DNA of 64,000 bases from Branchiostoma floridae (lineage: Eukaryota; Chordata; Leptocardii; Amphioxiformes; Branchiostomatidae), in contig NC_049982.1 of assembly GCF_000003815.2 (NCBI RefSeq), forward strand, positions 15,828,966 to 15,892,965, given 5' to 3'. Below are positions 12,430 to 25,597 of the stretch, piece after piece (within the stretch, counting starts at the first letter, position 1; the number at the start of each line of letters is the position of its first letter). The translations under genes and the position numbers were made by a program. The notes beneath the pieces are model-generated. The model was not told the DNA's origin. It did not search any database and was given only the letters and a program-made list of their open reading frames with translations.

Positions 12430-15400
12430 GGGCCACCATGCACGGAATCTGGCGCACAAATGCCTAAAAGCATACTTAGTTTTGTCACCACATTGCACAG
12501 ATGTCAACAATATCAATAATCCCTGCCAAACTCCATACGGCCGTGATGATATATATTATATATTGTCTGTACATTGATATAAGCAATTACAGAAAAATAA
12601 GCACAAGGCGGGGAACAAACTACCTGGATTTCTGAAAACTAACTGGAATTATTTACTATGTGTATGGGGACAGCCTTGTCCTTATGTTTGGTTCATCTAA
12701 AACAGCCCTAGGTCGGTTTGCAAACATACGACAGGTTGGCGTGTGGTTCTTGCGGCTGTTAATCGAGGTGTCACGAGGGCGGGGTGCTATCGAGAAATGG
12801 GAGTCACATCCGGACGATGACGTTTCCATCAATCACCATGGTGACGGTGATTTCGTGTGCAGAATCCCAGGAAACAGCGTTATCATCACTATTATCATCA
12901 TTCATTCAGGCATGATTGTGCCAATGGCAACAGATAGAGATATTCTACAACTATGTTTTTCTATAAGTCGAACGGAAGGGAATAGTACAAACAAATCAAT
13001 TTCTGGTGTTGTTTTAGTGTATCGTGAAAATGTGTTACGTACTGTATTTCTTGGTGTGACCAAGGTTCGAGATAGGGAGCTGTGCTAAAACAGCGCGAGA
13101 GGATTTGGGCAGCATGACAAATGCTGTGTGGCATTGAAAATGTATATAAATACAGAAACCAGACTGTTTAGTTCCTGACATTCTCTTCTTAACATCTTTG
13201 CCACCTTTTGACATTTTCGTTGGACGTCACTTCATGCTTCGTCGCATTCGTGTAATTCTGTGATAGAGTAAAAACAACCTGTTGGCTGTAAGTACTGTTC
13301 GATCCAAGTTTGAACCGTTTCCAATTAATCAGCCATCGTCTTCCGGTCGCCGGGGGAGTTAGGCGGCCACAAATGAAACAAAACAAGCGCACATCTGTCG
13401 GAGCTGCAATAATCCAACCATATCAGATGATGTGAACTCTACCGGGGGGGGGTATACTGTGTAGAGATGTATTTTCATTTCGGAGCTGCCGGGAGACACT
13501 CAGGTAAAATTGATTTTTAAGCCGGCCACGCGGAAGTAAAATCCCCGTGTTATAACTGCACCGATGGACTGGGATTGGTGCAGATTAGTTCATAGTTTGG
13601 AGACCATTACTATGATGAGTTCCAGGAGATTATAGTCTGTGTGATCTGTTCATGTCATAGACGTTAGTTACCTAATATTTCATCAATGGAATATGCAATG
13701 CACTTGCAGCTTTTAGCATATTAGCATAGTATAACATAACAGAATGCAACATAACACGTAAATAAGATAGATACTGCATAAAAACCATATACTTTCGTAA
13801 GTGAATATTTCATTGGTGCAGTCAATGCACAGCGGCAAAATCGGGCCAATATATGATCCCAACACAAACCCTAGCGCGAAGACAGTGATGTGCCGTAATG
13901 GTAGGATTGCTAGTAGAGCAATCGTGTGGAATTTCTCTGTAGGAAGCGACCTTTGACCTCACTGAGCGACATCCCCCGCCTGGGTCGGGAGGGCTCGCCT
14001 CTCGCTTATCTTTTCATCCGAAAATTTCCTAATTATAGTTGTCATCAATAGCTTCTATATCTGTATAGCGAAGAAAGTGATGTGCCGTAGTCGTAGATTC
14101 TTCTGGCCTATTCTATATTATCCTTTTACACACGCCCCCTATCGATTCTGCGCGAACAATGCTTGAACTAAGATCCAAGATCACAGATTTATCTCATGTC
14201 TTTTATTCCAACAAAATCATTTTATCTTATATAATTTTTTATATTAAACTTAATTGAAATTGCATCAAAGGTCATGCAATATGGTCACTGGGCAGCTAAC
14301 TAGCTGATATTGTGACCAGATACATCTTGGAAGTTGATAACAAACCCTGTCAATTTTCGTAGTTCCGACCGACCTGAGACTAAAGTCGCCTGCATCCTGT
14401 TATACCTTGTCTTCATTCAAAAGGATAAGACTATGAGATCAGTCAAGGAACTTTATGCTTCAGTAGATTTTAAAGAGCTCTAACGACACCTGCATATACA
14501 CCTGACGAGAGGTGTTTCAAACTAAAAATAAGTCACTTTCTAATGAAAAAAAAACTTCCCGAGTTTCGATAGTAAACACTGTGCCAAACAACACCATGTA
14601 GTCATGTAGAAATGCAGAAATCGCTTGGCGACTGGAACCCGAATTTGGATACAATTTGAATGGAGGCTCTCGTAAATAAACCATGCCATAAGTCCTGACA
14701 AGAACGATACATGTTGCAAATCTAATTAATTATTTGCTTTGGTATACCCGCCAATGGGCACAACACTCAAGAGTTGCCTAAGATATAGGATGTTAGGCGT
14801 TGTTTCAAGTCTTTTGAAGATTCAGAGCGTGTGATCATGGGTATTCTCCACCATTACGCTACAATATCGCCACGTCTACCTCTGGTACAGTCATATCGCA
14901 CTGCGAACCACAAAGCCTGTCTAACACAAGACCAATTGCCTAGAAAATGACTCCTTCTCCGCCATAAAAAGAAACCGGGGGAAGTAGAGCAGTAATATGT
15001 CTGGGCAGATGGCTCATAACAGGTAAAGTTCGAAATGACCCACATGGAATAAAACACACCAATCGACCTGCGCGCTTGTCAATGCTCCATGGCTGTGGAA
15101 CTGTCAGTTTAATGCACCTATATGGATAGAGCACTTCCATGGTCCATCTGGATTTGGCATGGTTTCAAAAAAAGAACCAGGAGGTTTATTGTGCCTGATG
15201 GTTTCGCCGCAATGATTCCGGATATGGAGAACTCTTTAGCAAAAAGGTTGATCTCTTAAATCTATACAATATGACGTAATTTATGTAGTAACAGTGTAAA
15301 GCACTGTCGTAAGCCCAGCGCTATTGTTTGCTACATTTTCAAAATCAGTTAGGAGACTCTGAACGAATGAATGAAAACGGTCATTCTTCCAAAATAAGAC

Positions 15401-16729
15401 AACGGTTATGCGTCCAAAATAAGACCTTGAAAAAATTCAATTGGCCAAGACGCCACAAAATTCTAATCTATGATTGTATTTACGTCAGTAAGACAGCGCC
15501 ACGAGCAATAAACTTTGCTTCTATGATATGACAAGCTAACGTCCTATGTAGGGACTATTTACAGCTGCCCATGCACGTTTACAGTTTCCGGCTATGCCTG
15601 ATTGTGTAGCCCACCATACTTATCGTCTAATAGAGACGTTGAAAGCTGAATTACCCAGGGGCAATGAAATGCAGGCTTGGAGGTTGAACACGAGCTCCCC
15701 TCGGAACTAAATAAATCTATCGTTCTCAATCCCTGTAAGGAAAAATTCGTCCATGACGTATGCACAACTGGAAGATGTTGACACTTTGTAGCCCAGCGCT
15801 AGAAGGGGTCATGTGGGATGTGTGCCTGTCCGCCCACGTGGCTTTACAAGTTGATTTGGACTGCCAGGCATGAGGTGATAACAACGCTGACGCATAGATG
15901 ATTTTCTGTTGGCGTTTTACTTGGCATTCGGGCTGACATGTTTTCCTACGGCATGATTGCGCAGGAATATCTCTTACAACCTGACATTATAATGCAGTCC
16001 TCTGCAGTTCGAGGAAAGTGACTCAAACAGTGCCTGTGTAAGCCTCGCTCGCAATGCATAAAACGTAAAGATGCATTCCCTGTTGTGCTAAAACCGCCGT
16101 CGGTAACGCATTAACTTTTTTGTATTCTATCTAGGAATATACCTCAGGAGACAGATTAACAGCTGGTGCAGATGGAAAATCCATCAGCGTCCAAAGAGGT
16201 CATATCCTTTGGTCCATTATATCGGTATATAAGGTTATGTTACATATATATTGCCTACAAATCTGTATCTGTGTCGGTGTGTGGAGTATTCTCTGATCTT
16301 ATAATTGTAAGAGTCCTTTTTGTCCTGTGTGACACTGCGGTGACTCTTCCATACCGTGTCGAAAATGGCTTTGGTCTTCAGAAATTCGCAATTGTTCATG
16401 AGTGCCTCTGCAGCAAGTCGGTACAAGACATAAATTGGGGAATAAGTAGTTTTTGTACATTTCGGAGCTTCCCCCACTCTCTTCAGCTCCGCGCACGTTA
16501 ACCATCTTTTATCCATACTACTTCTTACAACAAAAGGTACAGGAAGGTCACGAGATATTCTTGAATTCTTTGCAGGGAATTCGCATTCAATGTAGAATGT
16601 GCCTCGGTAAGGATGGATCACGGTGGTCATTAGGGGCTAAAGAGGGGCAGCAGCCCTGTGTATGACGCAGGCCACTACGCACAACTCTATGGTTTCCTAC
16701 TACTAATCAGGGCACGACTGTACTCCCTA

Positions 16730-17016
16730 TAGGTGGGTTTACACGTGCGCATATTTTCAAGTGCGCATGGGGTCTTAGTCTCTACCAGGCTCCATAGGTC
16801 ACTGGCAAAATAGTAGAAATTGGACAAATATAGATAAATAGCATGCCAAACGAGTTAGCTGGCCGAGGAGTATGGTTTTCAACCGGCAGGCATGTTATCT
16901 GGCTATAGTTGTCCAATTTCTATCATGTTTCCGGCGACTTGTGTAGCCTGGTAGAGGCTAAAACTTCCATACGGACCTCATACGGACTTGAATATATCCG
17001 CACGTGTGAATCCACT
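16730..17016. mobile_element. Foldback MITE, copy 1
   Basis: The left arm has gtgggtttacacgtgcgcat, then tctaccaggctcc and agaaattggaca. The right arm has the same modules inverted in reverse order (tgtccaatttct, gcctggtagagg, cacgtgtgaatccac), so nearly the whole 287 bp can fold back. A second copy lies at 50067-50366. Termini here are more decayed than in copy 2 and no clean target duplication is seen. Confidence 0.8.
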
Positions 17017-20000
17017 GGTCAGTCTGATCAAGGAAGCCTCCTTGGTCTGATCAACACAAGCCCACAGCGCAGTGCCAGACCAGTTGATTGAAGATGAGTC
17101 CACCCACGATCACGCGATAAGACCCTTCAACGTCGATGTTATGTAAAGCTACAGGACGTCATATCATCGTCAGTACGGTTCAGAGAAGTTTCAATCACAC
17201 CGTGACAGGTTTCGGTTGTTTTAGCATTTTCCTAGTGCACACGTGCGGGTCAGTAACAGCTTCTTACTCAGGGGGAATTGTCTGGTATACGGAAATCATT
17301 TGGGAAATTTGCTTCCCTTTATTGGATCTAAATCAATCGAGTTTTAAAAACGTGTTATCTTTTAATTGTATTTACAATCGTGGAAAGGCCTCCAATAACC
17401 CCCAAATATCCTTCCTGGTCCTGCTATCTACATTGCTGTGCAGACGATTCCAGCAAGCTTGTCTGTAATTCTGCTGCGCAGATCTCGTGTATCAGACATG
17501 TGTGTGTGGGTGGGAGGCAATATTGCTCAACTTTATGAGAGAAAGGATTTCTATATTACTTGTGCCAACTCAAATTCCTACGAGACTAGTAATATATATT
17601 GAGATTATTGAAATACCCGGCTACATGTCTTAAGATTACAAACGTATTTTCCGAAGAATGATTGATTGTAGTGCAATACTAGTCATTGGTACTGATGACA
17701 GGAAATGACTGATTGAGTCCTGTTATTCGCAGTGCAATAAAGAAATAACAAAATGCCATGAAAATAATAGTTAATCTACTTCTCGTACAACCTATGTGAA
17801 CCTATTCGTTCTTTGGTTTCTGTTATATGTAAACGTGTCCGAGTGGCTTGCTAGTAATTTCATTTTTATGAGTGCGCAGGTACGGAGTTCAGTTTACATC
17901 CACCGTAAAAGTCCATTATCTATGCTAAAGAATCCAGCCCTATATCTTCTAGCTGATCTTTCAAACGCTGTTACTGAAGCTCTGCCAAGTGAATGCTAAC
18001 AGGCAATGACCAGGTTCGACTTCAAAGCTTACAGAGTCTTGGTGATGAAGCAAACCTTACCGTATCTTAAACAAAGTGATGAGATTATAGACACATGGAA
18101 GGTTGTACATTGGATTGGATAAGGATAATTTACAAAGCAATCACGTTTCCAAAGAAATCAGACCCTTGAAGATGACCACATCACTTAAGACGATGTCTGC
18201 ATGAGAAACTAAAGAGGCGGTAAACGTGGTCTTCGGTTTCTTACATGTCTTAATGGTATTCTGGATTGGTGTTGATAAATCAAACCAATAGGACTGTTAG
18301 GTCGTGTTTTTTTGTATCCTCAGCGATCCAAAATCAAAGAATACAGGGGGCACAACCATATCGAATATGCCATGAATACAGATTTCTAGCAAGAGAATAA
18401 GCTGCGTGTAGTTGTTTTTGTATCACGTTGCATTGAAATTAACGTAGAGCACGATAAGTGGATATGTAACGTCCTTTGTGTGCCAGGTGCACAGCTGTGA
18501 ACACAATTGGATTTCGCATACCACGTACGGGAGTACGACGGGGTATCACAATGGTGGATGTGCAGAAAAACAATTTGCAGGTCGTCGCCAGTGAGTCTAA
18601 TCATATCGAGTGACATTATACCATATCATTTTAACGTCTTGATTTCACACTGTATCTAGTAGCCTGCGTCGGCAAATAAGTTGCACGTCAAAACATATTG
18701 TTTGTCATGGGCCTTACAACACGAAACAGTTATAAACTCTCTCAAATCATACATAACAACTCTATTAGGTCGACTCAAAAAGAATGATTACTGTTTTGAT
18801 ACAGAACCTAATGGACAAATTAGAGGACGGCGGTTTGACATAAATACTGCGTGAATTCAGTAGGCTCAATATATATGCAGCATCACCAAGCAAAGCAGCA
18901 GGGCGACCAATGGCACACACATACACGGCAGGTAACCACCTGTTGGAGCCTACAGCTGTGCCACAGACTTATCGATCCAAAACAATCAGTACCAAATGAA
19001 AACCCATCTGTATGAATGATATAAGATGTGGTCCATAAAGATTACAGTATTCCTCATATGCTACTGCCACGGCAAGCACCATATACATGAAGATATATGA
19101 AGAAGCAGGTGCGATAGTTGGGTATATAATGTATACTAATCGCGAAGTGACAGTCATTCTGTTCTGTGATTCAAAAGTTCATTTATGGCTATTCTTATTC
19201 ATCTGAACTATTGGAAAATAAAGTTGCTTGATCCACATACGTTGTTGTTTGTGGCACAAATGCAATGTGAAATGATCTTGTTGATAATTGACTGCAGGTG
19301 TGTTAAGGTGATGGCGCTAATCATGACAGAAAACACGTACCGCGCCATTTGATGCGATTGGCAGAAAACAAACCGCCATCACGACGACTCCAGTTGTCAG
19401 AGCCATTTTTTGAGATGACATGCTCAGACTGACCGCGCGTCTTGGATAACGATTACCATCTCTCATGCATGATACAGTTGTGCTGTAGCGCAACATGACA
19501 TAGCTTTCCTTTTCACAGATACAACACTACACCCTCCCTCCCCCATGACAAGTGTAAGCGTAGCAGTGCGGGAATATCCAATTTTAGAAGATGGAACAAG
19601 GACACTACGATTCAAATCATACTACTGTAGAAATCTAAGAACCATACTTGATTCTAACACTGGAGTTGCTATACATTCATCAGACGTTTCCACCCAGCAT
19701 CAACGGCCGCGAGACGTTCTCTCGGAAAGCATTTGCGGTGTGACACTCTGTAATGTACACGGCGAGACTGCTAGGTATTAGAGGCAAAGTTGCGATAGAA
19801 ATGATGATGTTACCTAGAGATACAGCTATCCCTTTGCAGAAGCGGCTTTCCGTGGCGTCTAGCCGGCGTGGTAGAGGCGAGACGCCGCTGGAGGATGCAG
19901 ACAGGAGGGGGAACCAGCTGGCTGGAGATAGAACCGTCTCGTGATGCGCCAACCTCGAGCGCGCACTACACTGCCTGCTAATTATTTCCCACACCGCGAT

Positions 20001-23000
20001 CTATCACGGCCGCCCGGCGCTACCTGCGGACGTGACGTGCATGCCAAACTGACGTGGAGGTCTGTACCCGGGAACCCACGGATCACCTTACTGTACATGT
20101 TTACACGCTGATGGTAACAGCTTTACATGGAAATCGTCTTGGGGCTGAACGAATTCGAAGTTTCTGGGAACGTGAGCTACATAAGGATGATGAACATTGT
20201 GGTTTTCCTTACTCCCAACACTTCACATAAGTTGAAATACAGCTTTGAGCTGATCGCGATGTGTCTCAAAAAGTGCCCTACATCTACCATTCAGACAGCG
20301 TACCTACCGCCACACCAAACTTCAATCATCAATGTACAGGGAACTTGAACCTGAAACTCAACAATCTAGATTGATCAGAGGCCTACTTTGGCGTTAACAT
20401 TGGAGCACGTACACTTTCCTGCTATATACAATACTTAGTGTCGCCATTTGTGAATATGTATAAAGGAAGAGGTTGTACCGAGGAACGCATATCCTGTCAT
20501 TTGTTTGCTTCTGACGCATCCTTAACTTGTCAGATCGCTGATATATAATGTCTTCACGGGTCAGCTTACATGTACATGAGGCAATCTGACAGGGGCATTG
20601 ATTACCGGACAGTGTACCTGAATCAAGGCCAGTTCATAAAGTCCCTGCCGCACATCCAGGACCTTCCCCGGACATGACCCCGACCGCTACTCAAACAAGG
20701 AGCAATCTGACCAGTATCACGCCACTTTTATTTTTCGCTACGACCGTGTCACTATCGTTTCCCAACCTACACAACCTAGCCACGACCTTTCACAATGTAC
20801 ATGACCTACTCTCGACTGATGCCGGAATGTTTTCGGACTCACAAACATCCCGACTTGTAGCTGCGGACCGCCGACTCCATCCTGACTGTTTCCCAAGTAA
20901 TATAGATTGACAACTCTCTCACGAATTTAAATTGACATAAGCAGTATTCTTAAAAGGGGGTCTATTTCAACGATCCACATTTAGATATTGTAAAGATCCC
21001 CGAGAAATCAAATTGGGTGGAGTTAAAGTTAGCTTCAATACGGCTTCCAGGGTTCTACTGTGTTTGTAATCATGCCAGTTGTGTGAAGGTCGGGGTGGTT
21101 GGTACACACGTCTAACAGTGGTCACCTCGGTTTGGAGTGAGTTAAGAGGGACTCGTCTTCAGAAGGGTCTGAAATGGTTCGTGGGCAAGTTGGGAACTGG
21201 TTGGGAGTACGGCACGGCGTGGTTGGTCAAATTTGACTCACCACAATCACTACTGTCTTAACCAGTTGTCAATCAGTCCCAACTGTTTCAGAACTCATTG
21301 CAAACCTCCCGTCCATTCCGGAATGTATCAAACGTTTTGAAACATTCGGCTGGGCTGGGGCAGCCGACCAGTAGCCAAACTGCCAAACACAGCCGACTCC
21401 CAACCATGGATGGGGTAGGTTGAGTATATGTGATAGAAGCGTTATAAAGACGAACGCGCACAACTACTTGTGTTGTGCATTTCATACATATATACCGCAG
21501 TACACATTTCCAGAAATGTACCCGTACTCAGCCCGGAAAGGACAGATCTATCTGATTCTCGAACATGTCCGTATCAAATCGTAAGACGAAACTGTATGAG
21601 CACAAATCCTTGTTCTTCAGACATTAACAAAATTACCGGTGGACGCCCAGGATATTGGCAAATGGGCGACATAATGTATACTGATGACATTCACATCTTC
21701 CATCACTACAACAGGAGCCGTTTTCCCATGTGGAACATTTGTGGATATTTGCTGGGCTTTTAAGGAAGAATTCCTAATCTTCTGTAATTTAGATCAAATG
21801 CTTCTGTGGAGAAAGAAAAGGCTTGCCGCTAATGTGAACATGCTGGCGGATTTTATATCAATGACAATACGTCGTGTTTTGCTGGTATACCTTTGGCTAC
21901 ATTGTAGTTAAGGCTAACAGTGCACTTTTATCACCAGCTGCCTCTTTCGCTTAATAGATGTCATCAACAGCAGGACGACCTTTTTCAGAGATTATTTGAT
22001 GTCACCTTTTAAAGTATTCAACCTGTTCTTGCAGAAAGGAGGCTTTGTGCTTTTTGTACCAATGGCTCGTGAGATATATCTTGTTCATACTATCGTTTAT
22101 GGTTACTCCAATGCTTGTAGTGTACAGACAGCCTTTGCATTGTAATAGGTTCATGGCTCTAAGTACGCATGGACAGCAATATGTATTGTGGGTAATAAAT
22201 GCCAAGGGCGAAGGCTCATTAACATAAACAAATGTCATGCAAATCGAAACAAAACTGGTTCACTAGTTAGGTACCATAAACTTTGACTTAAATGCATTTC
22301 ACTGTACATACGTACTCACAATCGTGAAACTCTTTTTTACTCATGGCGTGGACTTTAAAATTCCATAACTTGCAAATACATAAACGTTGCCAAGGTAATC
22401 ACGTGATGTGACCGGCATGGCTATTTAATGTTACATTGTGATGTACATTCCGGTTGACTAAAGACAACTAATGAAACAACAAGGACGAGCGATATTTCCA
22501 AACTGAAGTTCCATCATGTTGTCAGGGAACTTTGGAAACTGTATGGAAATTGAACCGCTGACTGTAAGCCAGGTGTCATGTTGGGCGGGCACAGTTTTGC
22601 TCAGGGAATGTCTGTCCCTTGCTGAATCAGGCTGGTTGTAGCTTTATCCTCCATAAGTTTTCAGTCGATTATCTACTATATTTGATAAGATATCTACGGT
22701 ATCTTATATGTCTAAATAAAGACATTTCATATGTTTCACAGCGATTGGGCCCGAACAAATAAGCCAAATGTACATCAGACAAAAAATGAATATACATATC
22801 ATGTTGATTCTCTCCCATACTCTTTCATGTCACATCATTCATAACGTCTGGAAATCCCCTGCAACCAATTATATGTGACAAAGCGAAGAATTGATAAGTC
22901 TTGGCGGGCCTGACCTATTGTTATCACCGCGTCATCGTGTAGTGGAAATGTTAGTCTGTCGTCTCTTTTTAAATCTCAGGAGTATTCTGGTGTGTCACCC

Positions 23001-23152
23001 ACACACCGTACCGTATAAACAGGTACATTGTACATGTACTAGGAAGCATGTTTTGTACACAATGTAGTGCATTCGTACTATCTGTATCTCACCGACTAAG
23101 TATGTATAGTGATGAGAAATCTGTACCAGGTGGCAATTATCGTCTTATGTTT

Positions 23153-23200
23153 GTAAACAAACAAACAAACAAATAAACAGACAAACATACAGACAAACAA
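23153..23200 (+). repeat. AAAC-type microsatellite
   Basis: A run of acaaacaaac units decays into ataaacag and acatacag variants. Confidence 0.85.
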
Positions 23201-23341
23201 GGATGATAAGATTCAAGCTAAATGAAAAGGTTTTGCATGTCGTAGCTGTAGAGTTATTTTCTTTTATTGACGTTGATCTACTCTAATGTTAACTCTTATC
23301 TATTTTGAGTGACTGACATCACCAACACATCTGGATGTCCA

Positions 23342-23382
23342 AGCTTCTGTGGTGTCTGCCCCGAAGTTAAACCACAGAAGCT
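23342..23382. repeat. Perfect 12-bp inverted repeat, 17-nt loop
   Basis: agcttctgtggt at 23342-23353 is followed by its exact reverse complement accacagaagct at 23371-23382. It could be a short hairpin or a relic of transposon ends. There is no flanking evidence for a miRNA-length stem. Confidence 0.8.
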
Positions 23383-25269
23383 ACTATTAACATTATCACA
23401 ATCCTTTCAACATAGACGATAGTATACTGTAACTATATTTCAGGTATATTTTTCAACTGTTTATCGCTTCTACATCGAATATCTGTGTGAACTGACCTAA
23501 CTTCGCATGTTAGCCACGTATCTGGAATCCAAATTGGCTTTCATAGAAAGGCGGCCAGCACGTCGGTCAATACTAATGATATTTGCTAATGGCCTCCCGA
23601 AGATATAAAAGCGTAAATCGGATTCCGCAAGCAACTTCATGAAGAAAGGCTATAATCCAGTGAGATCAAACCAGTGCATTGTAGCTAGCAATTTAAGGCT
23701 TACAAATTGGCGAAGATGGACAATTTTCGCAAACTCGCCGGTGCATGTTACGGGATGTTTCTCTAGAGGATGTGTCTTGTAGAAAATAAAATGGAAGTCC
23801 TGGATATGTGACTGAATTGTCTGACCAAATTTCTGTACACCGGTACCATAATGGTAGAATGGCTTTATGGAGCGTTACCTTGTCTCGTTGATGCTACCAA
23901 CGGTTTTGTTTGTAAAATAACAAGAGCATTTGATGATTTTGGCTGTATGTATCTACATTTTAGTGGACTTGTAACGTAACGCGTAAATAATCCTTTTGTG
24001 AGATCAATTACGTCCCCAAAATAACTTGTACGTGCTTTTATTGCCTATTTATAACCATTTCACGATATAGATGTATAAGATGTTGAAAGTCACTATGAAA
24101 GCGTGCATAGTAGTTCAGATATTCAGTCCTGTGCGACAACTACAACAGCTGCCTTCTATAAAAATCTAATGCAACGCGGAACCTACAACTCGAGAAGCTC
24201 AGTGTAATTCAATAGACCGCGGCAACAAGTGGTGTCATAAAAGTGCTCTTACTCAGCTTGGATGTTTATAACCTGTCAATCGATACAACGCATGTTATAT
24301 GACAGGGTGAGAGAACACATTTAGCGGGTCAGAACATGGGAATATTATACTGCATAGCAACCATGCATTCTCCCTATTTGACACCAGAGGAAGTAACGTA
24401 AACTTAACGCAGTAGTTTGTGATTTGCTATCACCGGGAAGATGTGGTCCAAGATAGACAGGGTACAATAATCAAGATCAGGGATAGGATCGGTACATCAG
24501 GTGCGCACGACACACATTTCTATTCCTTAAGGTGAATTCTGCATTTCACATGGAAGCCTTTTACGGCGAGGTCAGACCACGGAAATCCACGCTTCGTTCT
24601 GCGGCAGTGCTAGCTCTCTTCAGAAATATCTGTCCTGCAAGTCAGCATATCTAACAACTCTGATCCAGGCATAGCACTGGCCCATCACCGCCATTACCAT
24701 TAGATGGGCCCGTTAGTCTGACAACGGTTGTTGATGAGAGATATGTACAGATAACAGCGGAGGAAGGCAATCTTTATTTGTACTTCCCTCAGTGACTGGC
24801 AATGAATTATGTAAGCCCATGTATGGATATTCTTCTCTGAGGGTAAATGAAACTGTTGCAGATACAGTCAAATGCTATAAAGTGTTCTTGTCTATAGCGG
24901 AAAGTGATGCATTTCTGAAGAGCCTGACTGCAACTACTAACTGCATGTGTTTTGAGAGCTTCGATCAGGGAAATGTTGGAGGACTTCTAACTGAATGTCT
25001 TCAATGCTGCCTCTGCTTCAGATAGCAGCAGCCAGTCGGAAGACGTTTCCCGTCCTGGAGATAAGACGGCGATGATTGTTTTTGAGGAATTAACAGTTTT
25101 CTACACCAAAGCTTGCAAATCGTCGACACAGTTATTTAACCACGGCGCTCCAGACAGACGCGGTGATTTATTCCTCTGTAACAAAATCACGCCAAGTTGG
25201 CTGCGCCTTACTGCTATAGCCTGATTATATCGCGCCTAGCTGTCGAATAACCGGCTTTCTATTTCGTAC

Positions 25270-25597
25270 CTTTAGAAATTGAGAAGGATCGGTCGAGTTG
25301 GAGGGGAACAGCCGCAATTTCCAGGGAAAGAGGAACCACATAATCCCTGACATCGAGACGTTGTGCGTGTAACATTCGCACTGCATTGTTTGCGNNNNNN
25401 NNNNNNNNNNNNNNNNNNNNNNNNNNNNNNNNNNNNNNNNNNNNNNNNNNNNNNNNNNNNNNNNNNNNNNNNNNNNNNNNNNNNNNNNNNNNNNNNNNNN
25501 NNNNNNNNNNNGGTACATACCGTCCCGGAGGTGCATCCGAGCCAGGTTGTACAATTTCAATAGGCACTCTCCTCAATCCTGGAAGTCTGCTGGGCAT
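25270..25597 (-). CDS. Possible two-exon coding fragment spanning an assembly gap
   Basis: Two short minus-strand open segments flank the first N run. The first is 25521-25597, from ATG at 25597 to the donor GGACG|GTATGT (25 codons, phase 2). The second is 25270-25346, from acceptor atgtcag to donor AAAG|GTACGA, also 77 nt. Joined, they stay in frame and give a stretch rich in P, V and L around P-P-G-R-D-Y-V-V-P-L-S-L-E-I. I do not recognise a family. The phase agreement and codon-like composition favour a real gene. Against it are a weak pyrimidine tract before the acceptor and the lack of further exons. The intron would contain the 117-N gap. Confidence 0.3.
25395..25511. other. Assembly gap (117 N)
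   Basis: Run of N in the supplied sequence. Reading frames crossing it are meaningless. Confidence 1.

Larger units (their letters stand above)
10620..25269. other. Gene-poor stretch
   Basis: No gene can be supported across this interval. Open frames of 60-142 codons occur on both strands but lack family motifs and paired splice sites. Visible structure is limited to a 64-bp-period duplication at 12307-12429, a foldback element at 16730-17016, a 12-bp perfect inverted repeat at 23342-23382, a degenerate AAAC tract at 23153-23200 and poly-G runs near 11148 and 13445. The first part should contain the 5' UTR exon and promoter of the EF-hand gene, which I could not place. Confidence 0.45.

Noticed and set aside
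12660-13088. Plus-strand frame of 142 codons
   Set aside because: No motif, no splice context and no repeat or conservation clue; its length is within chance for 64 kb read in six frames.
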